Shown here in pieces: positions 7,520-15,810 of a stretch of DNA of 33,771 nucleotides; position 1 is the first letter of the stretch, and each line of letters begins with the position of its first letter. Origin of the DNA: Candidatus Hadarchaeum yellowstonense (GTDB lineage Archaea > Hadarchaeota > Hadarchaeia > Hadarchaeales > Hadarchaeaceae); contig LQMQ01000065.1 in the NCBI GenBank assembly GCA_001515205.2, positions 1 to 33,771 of the forward strand, written 5' to 3'. The notes beneath the pieces are model-generated. The model was given only the letters and a program-made list of their open reading frames with translations. It did no database searches and had not been told where the DNA came from. A program made the position numbers and the translations under genes.

Positions 7520-8924
7520 AAGAACCACTGGAAATGGCCTTTTCCAGTTCCACCACAAAATCCTCGACTCGGTTGCGCGGTATGCGGGCCGCGGCGGAAA
7601 CATCGTGCCCTCCACCATAACCGCCCACCGCCGCCGCGGCCTTGGAGATCGCCCGGCCCAGATTCACCCCCTCCGCCACCAAGCGGGAGGTCGCCCTCGC
7701 GGAGACCTTTACGTAACCATCAGCCGCGTCAGCCATTCCCACCACCGGCTGCTCCATCGGAATCAATGCCGACTCGATGGCCAAGGAGAGGATCTCGCCG
7801 AGAATTGCCGCGTCAACAGCATCGCCGGCGTAAAGATATCTGAAGCCAGCAGCAATCTTGAAGGAGGCGAGCTTCTCGACCAGCCAGCCCATCGCCCTGA
7901 GCACCACTTCCTGGTAGTTGCTGAGGAGGCCAAGTGCATCCATTTGATAGCTTCCATCACCGACGGCCAGAGCAAAGCCAATCTCTGGCCTTTTCATGTT
8001 TCCACAGGCGTCGATGATGGCGGAGTATTCCCCGAGCTCCTTGGGCCCGACCAGATCATCGGTTGCGGCCGTGAGAATTGTCCCCCAGAGGGTGCGACGA
8101 AATTCCTCTTTAACGGCCTGGGCACCGGCCTTGGAAAAGATGGCGTCCGCCAACTTTCTCTCCAACTCCAATCCCAAATCGGAAATCAGGCTGGAATGGG
8201 AAAGACCAAGGGTATCCAGCAAAGAACGGCAGGAGGCCAAATTACCCGAAAGTCCCAGGATATAAGGCCTGGTTGAGGTCCTGAGGCATTCAACAGCTGG
8301 GACCAAACTCCGCCGAACCAGCTTCAGACCCTCGCTTTCACGGACCAGACCCAGATCCACCGCACGCTTCAGCAGGGTGTCGTTTACCCCGGTAAAACCC
8401 GACGATAGCTCCTGCCTGTCCCCAATGGCGCCCACCAGCGCCAGGCTGATGAGCGACCGGAAACGAAGGTCGAGCTGCTCCACCACCGAAAATGTTGCCC
8501 CGCTGGCGCTGACATCAGTGGAGCCGCTGAGCCCACAGAGGTGAGGGTTGAGGCAGGAGAATTTTGGGTGCTCCAAGAACTGCCCCGGGTGGTGGTCGAT
8601 CACGATGACCTCCTTTTGCCTCGCCAGCAGGTGTTTGTTGATCGCGTCCAGCTGACCGCTGCCCTGATCCAAGAAGATATAAAGATCCTGACCTTCCGCC
8701 GCAAGCTGAGCGATGTCCTCCTCGCTCGGCGGCCGGGACAGCTTAACGGAAAAGGGGACATTGTAAGCGTAAAGGCACCTGGCCAGAATCGCGGCGGCGG
8801 CTATGCCATCGGCGTCGGTGTGGGAAATCACCTTGATCCTTGTCTTTCCGTCCAGCCTGGGCTTAAGGAAAACAGCGACCTCCTCAGCCCCCCTTCGAAA
8901 TCTTTTTATTTCCGCCCGGCCCAT
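7509..8924 (-). CDS. DHH-family RecJ-like protein (first of a tandem pair)
   Basis: A 471-residue DHH/DHHA1 protein. Catalytic motifs are SHTDADG (34-40), FLDQGSG (84-90), IDHHPGQ (109-115) and GAIGDRQE (Asp169), with a C-terminal DHHA1 loop YGGGHDVSAAA. It resembles the archaeal RecJ-like/GAN group, which associates with the replicative helicase assembly factor GINS, although that role is inferred from family only. The ATG at 8924 is chosen because GGGAGGT lies 7 bases upstream; a GTG at 8939 has no such site. It heads the recJ-recJ-pcc1 operon, divergent from the thioredoxin-like gene. Confidence 0.92.
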   Translation of the reverse strand: MGRAEIKRFRRGAEEVAVFLKPRLDGKTRIKVISHTDADGIAAAAILARCLYAYNVPFSVKLSRPPSEEDIAQLAAEGQDLYIFLDQGSGQLDAINKHLLARQKEVIVIDHHPGQFLEHPKFSCLNPHLCGLSGSTDVSASGATFSVVEQLDLRFRSLISLALVGAIGDRQELSSGFTGVNDTLLKRAVDLGLVRESEGLKLVRRSLVPAVECLRTSTRPYILGLSGNLASCRSLLDTLGLSHSSLISDLGLELERKLADAIFSKAGAQAVKEEFRRTLWGTILTAATDDLVGPKELGEYSAIIDACGNMKRPEIGFALAVGDGSYQMDALGLLSNYQEVVLRAMGWLVEKLASFKIAAGFRYLYAGDAVDAAILGEILSLAIESALIPMEQPVVGMADAADGYVKVSARATSRLVAEGVNLGRAISKAAAAVGGYGGGHDVSAAARIPRNRVEDFVVELEKAISSGSYEL

Positions 8925-9012
8925 CGCAGAACCTCCCACTCCGAAGTTATTTTCCCAAAAGATGTAATAACCCTTATTAGCGGGTGCGGCTTGAATTGGT
9001 TGGTGCTGCCCG

Positions 9013-9390
9013 ATGAAGATCCAAATCCTCTACACCATGGAATGCCCTTGGTGTCTGAAGACCAAAAAGCTGGTGAGGGAAAGTTTGTCCGAACTTGGCG
9101 TCAAGGCGGAAGTTGAGGAAATATTGATCGACACCGAAGAGAAGGCAAAAAGGCACCACTTCATGGGTTCGCCGACGGTCAGGATCGATGGAAAGGACAT
9201 CCAAGAGAAAGTTAGCAAGGATCGATGCCTGCCCTGCGAAGAACTCGCTGAAAGCGTCAGAAGCACCACCCCTTTTGTCAAACAGCAATGCCACTGCGGT
9301 TGCCGGATTTACTTCTACCGGGGCAAACAGTACCCCTATCCGCCCAAAGGGATGATAAAGGAAGCCATTGAAAAAATGAGTTCAATTTGA
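9013..9390 (+). CDS. Cys-rich thioredoxin/glutaredoxin-fold protein
   Basis: A 125-residue protein with a thioredoxin-like start: a strand MKIQILYT then the redox motif CPWC (11-14), later SPTVRIDGKDI (53-63) with the cis-proline position. The fold is followed by two further cysteine clusters, CLPC (72-75) and CHCGC (93-97), and a tail reading YPYPPKGMIKEAI. The general pattern recalls DUF2703-type thioredoxin-like proteins, but I cannot confirm the family. The extra cysteines could bind metal or act in thiol exchange. It is the only plus-strand gene within the rps15-recJ block, and a stem-loop begins directly after its stop. Confidence 0.8.
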   Translation: MKIQILYTMECPWCLKTKKLVRESLSELGVKAEVEEILIDTEEKAKRHHFMGSPTVRIDGKDIQEKVSKDRCLPCEELAESVRSTTPFVKQQCHCGCRIYFYRGKQYPYPPKGMIKEAIEKMSSI

Positions 9391-9424
9391 CCGCGAGATG
9401 ATCTTGGCCCGCTTCATCCCGCGG
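9391..9424. terminator. Stem-loop between convergent genes (bidirectional terminator)
   Basis: CCGCGAGATGA (9391-9401) pairs with TCATCCCGCGG (9414-9424), an 11-bp stem with one mismatch and a 12-base loop. It starts right after the thioredoxin-like stop and lies 8 bases beyond the rps15 stop. Leaving it in the rps15 direction, the sequence contains a T-run. Confidence 0.55.
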
Positions 9425-9432
9425 GAATAACG

Positions 9433-9849
9433 TCAGCCACGCACCAACAGGGCCGCCCTCTCCCGATCGTATCTCCAGTCGGGGGGCAGGACTCCCTTTC
9501 TCTTGTAGTAAGCCGCCAACCTGTTGACCCTGGCCTCGACCATTTCCAGGGAACGCTTGGTCCGGAAATCCTTGGGGTTCCGGGCAAGGTGATTGGCTAT
9601 CCTCACCGCACTGCGAATGACGTTGGCCAGGTCCTCAGGGAGTCCCGGCTTGATCCCGTGAGCCTCCAGTATCTCCTTCACGCTCTTTCCGGTAGCCTTT
9701 TTGACGTCGGGCACCGCATGCTGATCGCGCAGGATCAGGCCGATTCTGCTCGGCGGGACGCCCTCCCTGCTCAGCTTGACCACGAGTTCCTCCACTTCAG
9801 CGGCGGACAGCTCCGTCCCTTTGCCCGCTCCTGTCTTCCTGGCGGCCAT
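9433..9849 (-). CDS. rps15: 30S ribosomal protein uS15 (archaeal S15/S13e)
   Basis: A 138-residue archaeal uS15. The N-terminal extension typical of archaea/eukaryotes is present (VVKLSREGVPPSRIGLILRD region, residues about 23-43), followed by VKKATGKSV and the conserved core LARNPKDFRTKRSLEMVEAR, ending YYKRKGVLPPDWRY. The start ATG lies 4 bases after the rdgB stop, with that gene's GGGTGA end serving as ribosome site. It is the last gene of the kae1-bud32-rdgB-rps15 operon. In many euryarchaea recJ follows directly; here the plus-strand thioredoxin-like gene intervenes. Confidence 0.97.
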   Translation of the reverse strand: MAARKTGAGKGTELSAAEVEELVVKLSREGVPPSRIGLILRDQHAVPDVKKATGKSVKEILEAHGIKPGLPEDLANVIRSAVRIANHLARNPKDFRTKRSLEMVEARVNRLAAYYKRKGVLPPDWRYDRERAALLVRG

Positions 9850-9853
9850 TTTC

Positions 9854-10417
9854 TCACCCTTTCACTTCTTTGAACCAATTCAAAAAGCTATCTACTGCCC
9901 GGGCGCGGTGGGAAAAAAGGTTCTTCTCCTCAGTTTTCATCTCGGCAAAGGTGCGTCCATCTCCTTCCAGGGCAACGAAGATGGGGTCGAAACCAAAACC
10001 ACCTGTTCCCCTCGCCTCCTCTGCTATCCACCCCTCAACCCTGCCGACGAAGATCATCGGTTCTCCCCCGGGCTCACAGTAGCCCACCGCCGACCTGAAC
10101 TCGGCACGGCGATTCTTCTCGCCATGCATCAGCTTCAGGATCCCGGGGTTGCCAATGGTGCGAAAGACATAGTTGGAATAAGGACCCGGGAATCCGCGGA
10201 GGGAGTCCACAAACAACCCGGCATCCTCAACAAAACAGGGTTTGCCCAGCTTGGCGCTCACCTCCATGGCGCTCAGACGGGCTATTTCCTCCAGCTCATC
10301 GGCCTGTATCTCGGGGTAGCGCCAGTTGTAGTGGACTACTTCCAAGCCTCGCCTCGCGGCCAGCTCGCTGACCTCCCTGAACTTGTGCAGATTGCTCGTC
10401 ACAAACGTCAGTGCCAT
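9854..10417 (-). CDS. rdgB: XTP/dITP diphosphatase (HAM1/RdgB family)
   Basis: A 187-residue house-cleaning nucleotide pyrophosphatase that hydrolyses (d)ITP and XTP to the monophosphates, keeping deaminated purines out of nucleic acids. Family motifs are seen in order: TSNLHKFREV at the N-terminus, VEDAGLFVDSLRGFPGPYSNYV mid-protein (read here as VEDAGLFV plus GFPGPYSNYV), GGFGFDPIF and a C-terminal SHRARA. The ATG overlaps the end of bud32 by 10 bases, showing tight coupling. The link with KEOPS genes is common in archaea. Confidence 0.95.
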   Translation of the reverse strand: MALTFVTSNLHKFREVSELAARRGLEVVHYNWRYPEIQADELEEIARLSAMEVSAKLGKPCFVEDAGLFVDSLRGFPGPYSNYVFRTIGNPGILKLMHGEKNRRAEFRSAVGYCEPGGEPMIFVGRVEGWIAEEARGTGGFGFDPIFVALEGDGRTFAEMKTEEKNLFSHRARAVDSFLNWFKEVKG

Positions 10418-11073
10418 GCCCTCTCCTCCTTGGCCACATATCTCCCCCGGCTTTCTATCTCTTTCGCCCGCCTGATCACTTCCTCGGCCTTCTTCCCCAG
10501 CTCCTCCCGATAGCCGGCAATAACGGCGGCATAGGCCTGGTCCGCAATTCTGAAGTGGATGCTCTGCAGCGCGCGCCTCAGCAGGTGCAGGTCCACCCCC
10601 CTTTCCTCCGTTGACGGGTCATAGCCGCCGAGGCCAAAATCCACGAAGTAAACCTTGCCGTCGGAATTGACTATCATGTTGGAAGTGGTGAGATCCCCGT
10701 GGACCATCCCGGCCCGGTGAAGCCTCGCGATCTGCCTGCCTATCGTTTGACAAAGTTTTCTCCTCTCCCCCTTTCCAAGTTTGTCCAAGACCAGCTTCAC
10801 CTGCCTGCCCTCAATAAACTCCATCACAATTCTCATCCCGATCCTGTCCACCTCGTAGACGATCGGCGTCGGCACACCGGCACGCTTGGCGTCGGAGAGC
10901 AGCTTGGCCTCCAGCGCCGTTCTTGCCTCGCGGAGAATCTGGTCCAGCGCCGGGATGCGGTATTTCTTAGCTATCCTCTCCTTCACCACAACCTTTCCCT
11001 CACCCGCCCGGTGCAGGACTTTGGCAAAAGGTTCCAGGTAAATGTTGGCTTCAGCTCCCTTCTTCAGCAGCAC
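10408..11073 (-). CDS. bud32: KEOPS complex kinase/ATPase Bud32
   Basis: A 221-residue small atypical kinase (PRPK family). The glycine-poor nucleotide loop region GAEANIY opens the protein, followed by the lysine strand VVVKERIAKKYR, the catalytic loop HGDLTTSNMI and the metal motif VDFGLGGYD. In KEOPS it acts on Kae1 as an ATPase and supports t6A synthesis. The start is GTG, the codon immediately after the kae1 TAA and in the same reading frame, so one base change would fuse the two. Many archaea encode Kae1-Bud32 as a fusion. Confidence 0.95.
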   Translation of the reverse strand: MLLKKGAEANIYLEPFAKVLHRAGEGKVVVKERIAKKYRIPALDQILREARTALEAKLLSDAKRAGVPTPIVYEVDRIGMRIVMEFIEGRQVKLVLDKLGKGERRKLCQTIGRQIARLHRAGMVHGDLTTSNMIVNSDGKVYFVDFGLGGYDPSTEERGVDLHLLRRALQSIHFRIADQAYAAVIAGYREELGKKAEEVIRRAKEIESRGRYVAKEERAWH

Positions 11074-12218
<1,145 letters not shown>

Positions 12219-13154
12219 GTGAAAAAAAGCGCTCTGGTGGCAATATCGTTAATTGTGGTGGTATCCCTTTCAGTATCTCTTGGCGCCTTTAGGGGACAAA
12301 ACAGGTTGATCGTGTCCACCACCACTAGCCTCTACGACACCGGGCTCCTGGATTTCATCGCCGAACGCTACTTCCAGCTTTACCACATCAAGCTCGACTT
12401 CATCGCCGCGGGGACGGGACAGGCCTTGGAACACGCCAGGAGGGGCGATGCCGACGTGGTGCTGACGCATTCGCCTTCCTTGGAGCGTCAGTTTCTGACG
12501 GAGAGAGTGGTTGGGGTGAGAAAAATAATCGCCTATAACTTCTTCATCATCGTGGGGCCCGGGGAAGATCCCGCTGGCATAAGGGGGTTGCCGCCTGTGC
12601 GGGCCCTCACCAAAATTGCCACGTCGGGAGTGACCTGGATCTCAAGGGGTGACAACTCGGGGACCCATCTGAAGGAGAAATCACTCTGGGAAAAGGCCGG
12701 AATACAGCCCGCGGGCCAGGCGTGGTACATCGAGTCCGGAACCGGCATGGGGCCGACGTTGCAGATTGCCAACGAGAAGGGGGCCTACACCCTGACTGAT
12801 ACCGGGACTTATCTGAAATACCAAAAAGAGGGCCTGATAAATTTGGCGCCCCTAATCGAAAGTGGGGAGGACCTACTTAACGTCTACAGCGTGATGGCCG
12901 TCAATCCTGAGGAGAACAGACAAGTCAACTTCAGCGGCGCCGTGGCCTTCATAGCTTTCTTAACCTCAGAGGAGGGCCAGAAAACGATTGAGGATTTTGG
13001 AAAGGAGGAATTTGGCGTCTCTCTTTTCAACCCGGCAGTGCAGTTACTCAGGACCGATTCTGCGGTGGCTGAATGGATCCGAGATTACGCTTTCATAGAG
13101 AACGGTGAATGTCCTCCAGAATACCGGCTGGGCCAGGAGGGGCTATACCAATGA
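12219..13154 (+). CDS. tupA: Tungstate ABC transporter substrate-binding protein TupA
   Basis: A 311-residue secreted or membrane-anchored tungstate receptor. It starts with a KK-led signal/anchor helix (about residues 5-24, no lipobox cysteine). The TupA hallmark follows: VSTTTSLYDTGLLD, whose Thr/Ser run binds the oxyanion. Later segments ISRGDNSGTH and YTLTDTGTYL are also typical. The GTG start at 12219 is chosen because it begins the signal peptide and follows an AT-rich TATA element at 12175-12188; an ATG at 12159 would lie upstream of that promoter. tupB overlaps by 4 bases. TupA rather than molybdate ModA or archaeal WtpA is indicated by the TTTS motif. Confidence 0.9.
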   Translation: MKKSALVAISLIVVVSLSVSLGAFRGQNRLIVSTTTSLYDTGLLDFIAERYFQLYHIKLDFIAAGTGQALEHARRGDADVVLTHSPSLERQFLTERVVGVRKIIAYNFFIIVGPGEDPAGIRGLPPVRALTKIATSGVTWISRGDNSGTHLKEKSLWEKAGIQPAGQAWYIESGTGMGPTLQIANEKGAYTLTDTGTYLKYQKEGLINLAPLIESGEDLLNVYSVMAVNPEENRQVNFSGAVAFIAFLTSEEGQKTIEDFGKEEFGVSLFNPAVQLLRTDSAVAEWIRDYAFIENGECPPEYRLGQEGLYQ

Positions 13155-13786
13155 GCGAGCAGCTGCTGGATATCGTGCTCCGCTCGCTATGGATCTCGGG
13201 CACGGCCCTGCTCCTCTCCCTGCTATGGAGCCTGCCCCTCGCGCTTATCTTGGGCCTCAGGAGATTTCGGGGAAGGAACACCATCATCAGCTTCTTTAAC
13301 GCCATGCTGGGGGTGCCGACGGTGGCGCTCGGTCTTTTCCTTTACCTGCTGTTCTCGCGCCGGGGGGCCCTGGGCGCCTTTAGTCTCCTTTACACCCCCA
13401 CCGCAATCATGATCGGGCAGGCCATCCTGATCACACCAATTTTAATCAGCCTGCTGACGAGCGCCATTGAAGCGGTGGATCCAAGGATCAGGGATCTGGC
13501 CAGGACTCTGGGCGCTTCAGAACGTCAGGCTTCCCTCACCATCCTGAGAGAAGCCAGGAAGGGAAGCATCCTCGCTGGCGTCTCGGCCTTCAACCGGGCC
13601 ATCGCTGAACTCGGGATAGCGCTGATGCTCGGCGGCAACATTGAGGGCCTCACCAGAGTGATGACGACCCAAATTGCCCTGGGCGTTAACCGGGGTGAAA
13701 TAATCCTTTCCCTCGAGGCCACCCTAGTGCTCCTGGCGATCGTCTTCACCCTGACGCTCATAGCAAACAGGTTCCGGGGGGATTAG
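13151..13786 (+). CDS. tupB: Tungstate ABC transporter permease TupB
   Basis: A 211-residue inner-membrane permease with about five helices and the ABC-coupling EAA-type loop near DLARTLGASERQASLTILREA. The helix AILITPILISLLTSAIEAV precedes it. The ATG at 13151 lies in an ATGA overlap with the tupA stop and follows GGAGGGG. An earlier in-frame ATG at 13109 would overlap tupA by 46 bases and add a Pro/Gly-rich, non-membrane stretch, so it is rejected. It pairs with TupC to import tungstate delivered by TupA. Confidence 0.92.
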   Translation: MSEQLLDIVLRSLWISGTALLLSLLWSLPLALILGLRRFRGRNTIISFFNAMLGVPTVALGLFLYLLFSRRGALGAFSLLYTPTAIMIGQAILITPILISLLTSAIEAVDPRIRDLARTLGASERQASLTILREARKGSILAGVSAFNRAIAELGIALMLGGNIEGLTRVMTTQIALGVNRGEIILSLEATLVLLAIVFTLTLIANRFRGD

Positions 13787-14506
13787 TTGGCCGTTCACAT
13801 GAAACTGCACAGGGTGACCAGAAGATACGATGGAATCACTGCGCTCAGCGAGGTAGATCTGGAGGTAAAAAACGGCGAGGTCCTGACGATAATTGGCCCC
13901 AACGGAGCGGGCAAGACCACCCTGCTGAGGATCCTGGCGCTGTTGGACGAACCATCCTCGGGAGAGATCAGCTACCGTGGTCAAAGAGTTGACCGCTCCA
14001 GCGTGCAAGAATACAGGAAAAGGATAACCATGGTTTTTCAGCGCCCGGTCCTGTTCAACGACACCGTCTTTGAAAACATCGCTTACGGGCTGAGGTTAAG
14101 GGGTCTGGAGGGGGAGGAAGTTGCCCAAAGGGTTAACGACGCCCTCAGCTCTGTAATGCTGGACGGCTTCGGCTCCCGCCCGGCCAAAAAATTATCAGGC
14201 GGGGAGCAACAGCGCGTGGTTCTGGCGAGAGCCCTGGCCCTGGAGCCGGAGCTTCTGCTTTTGGACGAACCCACCGCAAACCTAGACCCGACCAATGCCC
14301 ACATCGTGGAGAGGATCATCAAGAATCTGCGCGGGAGGACCACCGTTGTGGTCGCCACGCACAACATTTTTCAGGCGAGGAGGCTCTCCGACAGGGTGGG
14401 TTGTCTTTTGAACGGGAAAATCATCGACATCGACAGGCCGAGGAACATCTTCATCAAGCCCAAAAATGAAATCATCAGAAAGTTTGCCCGCGGAGAATTT
14501 TTCTAG
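13787..14506 (+). CDS. tupC: Tungstate ABC transporter ATPase TupC
   Basis: A 239-residue ABC ATPase driving import. Walker A GPNGAGKT (37-44), Q-loop VFQRPVLF (83-90), signature LSGGEQQR (136-143), Walker B LLLLDEP (Asp160, Glu161) and switch His192 (ATHN) are all intact. There is no C-terminal oxyanion-binding regulatory domain of the ModC type. The TTG at 13787 directly follows the tupB stop and sits about 5 bases after GGGGGGAT; the ATG at 13799 is a possible alternative. A short pyrimidine/T-rich stretch after the stop may end the operon. Confidence 0.93.
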   Translation: MAVHMKLHRVTRRYDGITALSEVDLEVKNGEVLTIIGPNGAGKTTLLRILALLDEPSSGEISYRGQRVDRSSVQEYRKRITMVFQRPVLFNDTVFENIAYGLRLRGLEGEEVAQRVNDALSSVMLDGFGSRPAKKLSGGEQQRVVLARALALEPELLLLDEPTANLDPTNAHIVERIIKNLRGRTTVVVATHNIFQARRLSDRVGCLLNGKIIDIDRPRNIFIKPKNEIIRKFARGEFF

Positions 14507-14555
14507 TCCTTCATCCTTTTTAACTGAGCCGGTGAGATTGTAGCAGAGGTTGAAC

Positions 14556-14783
14556 ATGCAGGCGCTGGTTTATATCAGGACTGAGCCCGGCAAGGCGTTA
14601 AAGTTGCTGGACGCAGTCAAGAAGGTGCCCGGGGTCCACGTGGCCTTCGCGACTACAGGCAGATTTGACATCGTTGCCAGAATTGAAGCCGCTGATTTGA
14701 AAACACTCGGAGATGCCATCGTCAGCAAAATTCAGAAATTACCTGGAGTGAAGTACACCGAAACTTCACTCATCGTGGCCTGA
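14556..14783 (+). CDS. Stand-alone Lrp/AsnC ligand-binding (RAM) domain protein
   Basis: A 75-residue protein consisting only of the alpha/beta RAM domain found at the C-terminus of Lrp/AsnC regulators. It has the strand ALVYIRTEPG, helix KALKLLDAVKKVPGV, the strand pair with TTGRFDIVARIE, and the closing GVKYTETSLIVA. There is no DNA-binding helix-turn-helix. Such proteins form ring oligomers that bind amino acids or related effectors and may modulate enzymes or full-length Lrp proteins; the effector is unknown. ATG 14556 follows AGAGGT, and a TATA-like CTTTTTAAC lies near 14515. A TTG at 14550 is an alternative start. Confidence 0.9.
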   Translation: MQALVYIRTEPGKALKLLDAVKKVPGVHVAFATTGRFDIVARIEAADLKTLGDAIVSKIQKLPGVKYTETSLIVA

Positions 14784-14822
14784 CCTCAAGACCTGATTGA
14801 AGGGCTGGCGGGCGAGGATTAG

Positions 14823-14829
14823 CTATATC
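14823..14829 (+). promoter_or_regulatory. TATA box of the MBL-fold gene
   Basis: CTATATC centred 28 bases before the ATG at 14854, which predicts a leaderless message and supports that start over the TTG at 14797. Confidence 0.4.
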
Positions 14830-14853
14830 TCGGCGACTGATGAGTTGAAAGCA

Positions 14854-15705
14854 ATGGTTGAGCTGGTCTTCTTAGGCTCCGGCGGCGGCCGATTTCAGAT
14901 GGTCGGGCAGTACTTCAAAACCGGGGGGTTCAGAATCCACGCCGGAGTGAAGGTGCACGTCGATCCTGGTCCTGGAGCCCTTCTGCTCACCCACCAGTAT
15001 GGGTTAAACCCCTTGGACCTTAGCGGCATCATTGTCACCCATTGCCATCCCGACCACTACACGGACACAGAGGTCCTGATCGAGGCCATGACAAAACACT
15101 CCACGAAAAAAAGAGGTGTCCTGATCTGCAGCCGAAGCGTCATTGAGGGCGTTGGAGACTATGGCCCGGCCGTGTCCAGATATCACCAGAGAAAGCCGGA
15201 AAAAGTGATCATCATGGAACCCGGAGATAAATTCCAGCTTGAAGATCTGGAAATTGAGTCGGTGGTGGCGAAACACAGCGACCCGACCACCTTCGGCATA
15301 ATTTTTCACACAGACAGCGGGGCAATAGGCTACACCAGCGACACCCAGTATTTTGAGGAGATGACAAAATACTACGAAGGGATGAGGATCCTGATCGCAA
15401 ACGTCACCAGGCCGCTGTCGATGAGGATACCCTGGCATCTGTGCTCCGAGGATCTCATAAAAATTTTAGCGGCGGCAAAGCCCGAGCTGGCCGTGATGAT
15501 CCACATGGGCATGTTGTTCTTGGAGCACGAACCGGCAAGGGAGGCCACCAGGATAAAAACAGCGACCGGTGTGGAGACAATTCCCGGTCAGGCGGGTCTA
15601 AGGATAAACATGGGGGAGGAGATTAAGATAACCCGGCCACCAAAACAGCCGACACTGGAGGAGTACATAAGGCCAAGGGTGGAAAATTTCTTTGGGGCTG
15701 AATAA
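14854..15705 (+). CDS. Metallo-beta-lactamase-fold hydrolase
   Basis: A 283-residue MBL-fold protein. The binuclear metal motif THCHPDH (His63, His65, Asp67, His68) is present, with later candidate ligands at KHSDP, YTSDTQYF and IHMGM. The start VELVFLGSGGGRFQM resembles the tRNase Z/phosphodiesterase-like branch that begins with a glycine-rich loop. The specific substrate is unknown. The ATG at 14854 matches this typical N-terminus and has a well-placed TATA element. The gene lies between the RAM-domain gene and the class III aminotransferase, but each has its own promoter-like sequence, so the grouping may be only positional. Confidence 0.88.
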   Translation: MVELVFLGSGGGRFQMVGQYFKTGGFRIHAGVKVHVDPGPGALLLTHQYGLNPLDLSGIIVTHCHPDHYTDTEVLIEAMTKHSTKKRGVLICSRSVIEGVGDYGPAVSRYHQRKPEKVIIMEPGDKFQLEDLEIESVVAKHSDPTTFGIIFHTDSGAIGYTSDTQYFEEMTKYYEGMRILIANVTRPLSMRIPWHLCSEDLIKILAAAKPELAVMIHMGMLFLEHEPAREATRIKTATGVETIPGQAGLRINMGEEIKITRPPKQPTLEEYIRPRVENFFGAE

Positions 15706-15775
15706 TTCTAACGGGATAAATTTTTGCTGAATCCCGACCACGAACCAAAAAGCGCGACAAAATATCCCAAAATCT

Positions 15776-15785
15776 TTTATATAAA
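15776..15785 (+). promoter_or_regulatory. TATA box of the class III aminotransferase gene
   Basis: TTTATATAAA in an AT-rich stretch, centred about 30 bases before the ATG at 15811. One of the best archaeal TATA matches in the window; it predicts an almost leaderless message. Confidence 0.6.
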
Positions 15786-15810
15786 ACACTAAAGGGAAAA
15801 TGGTGCCTAA

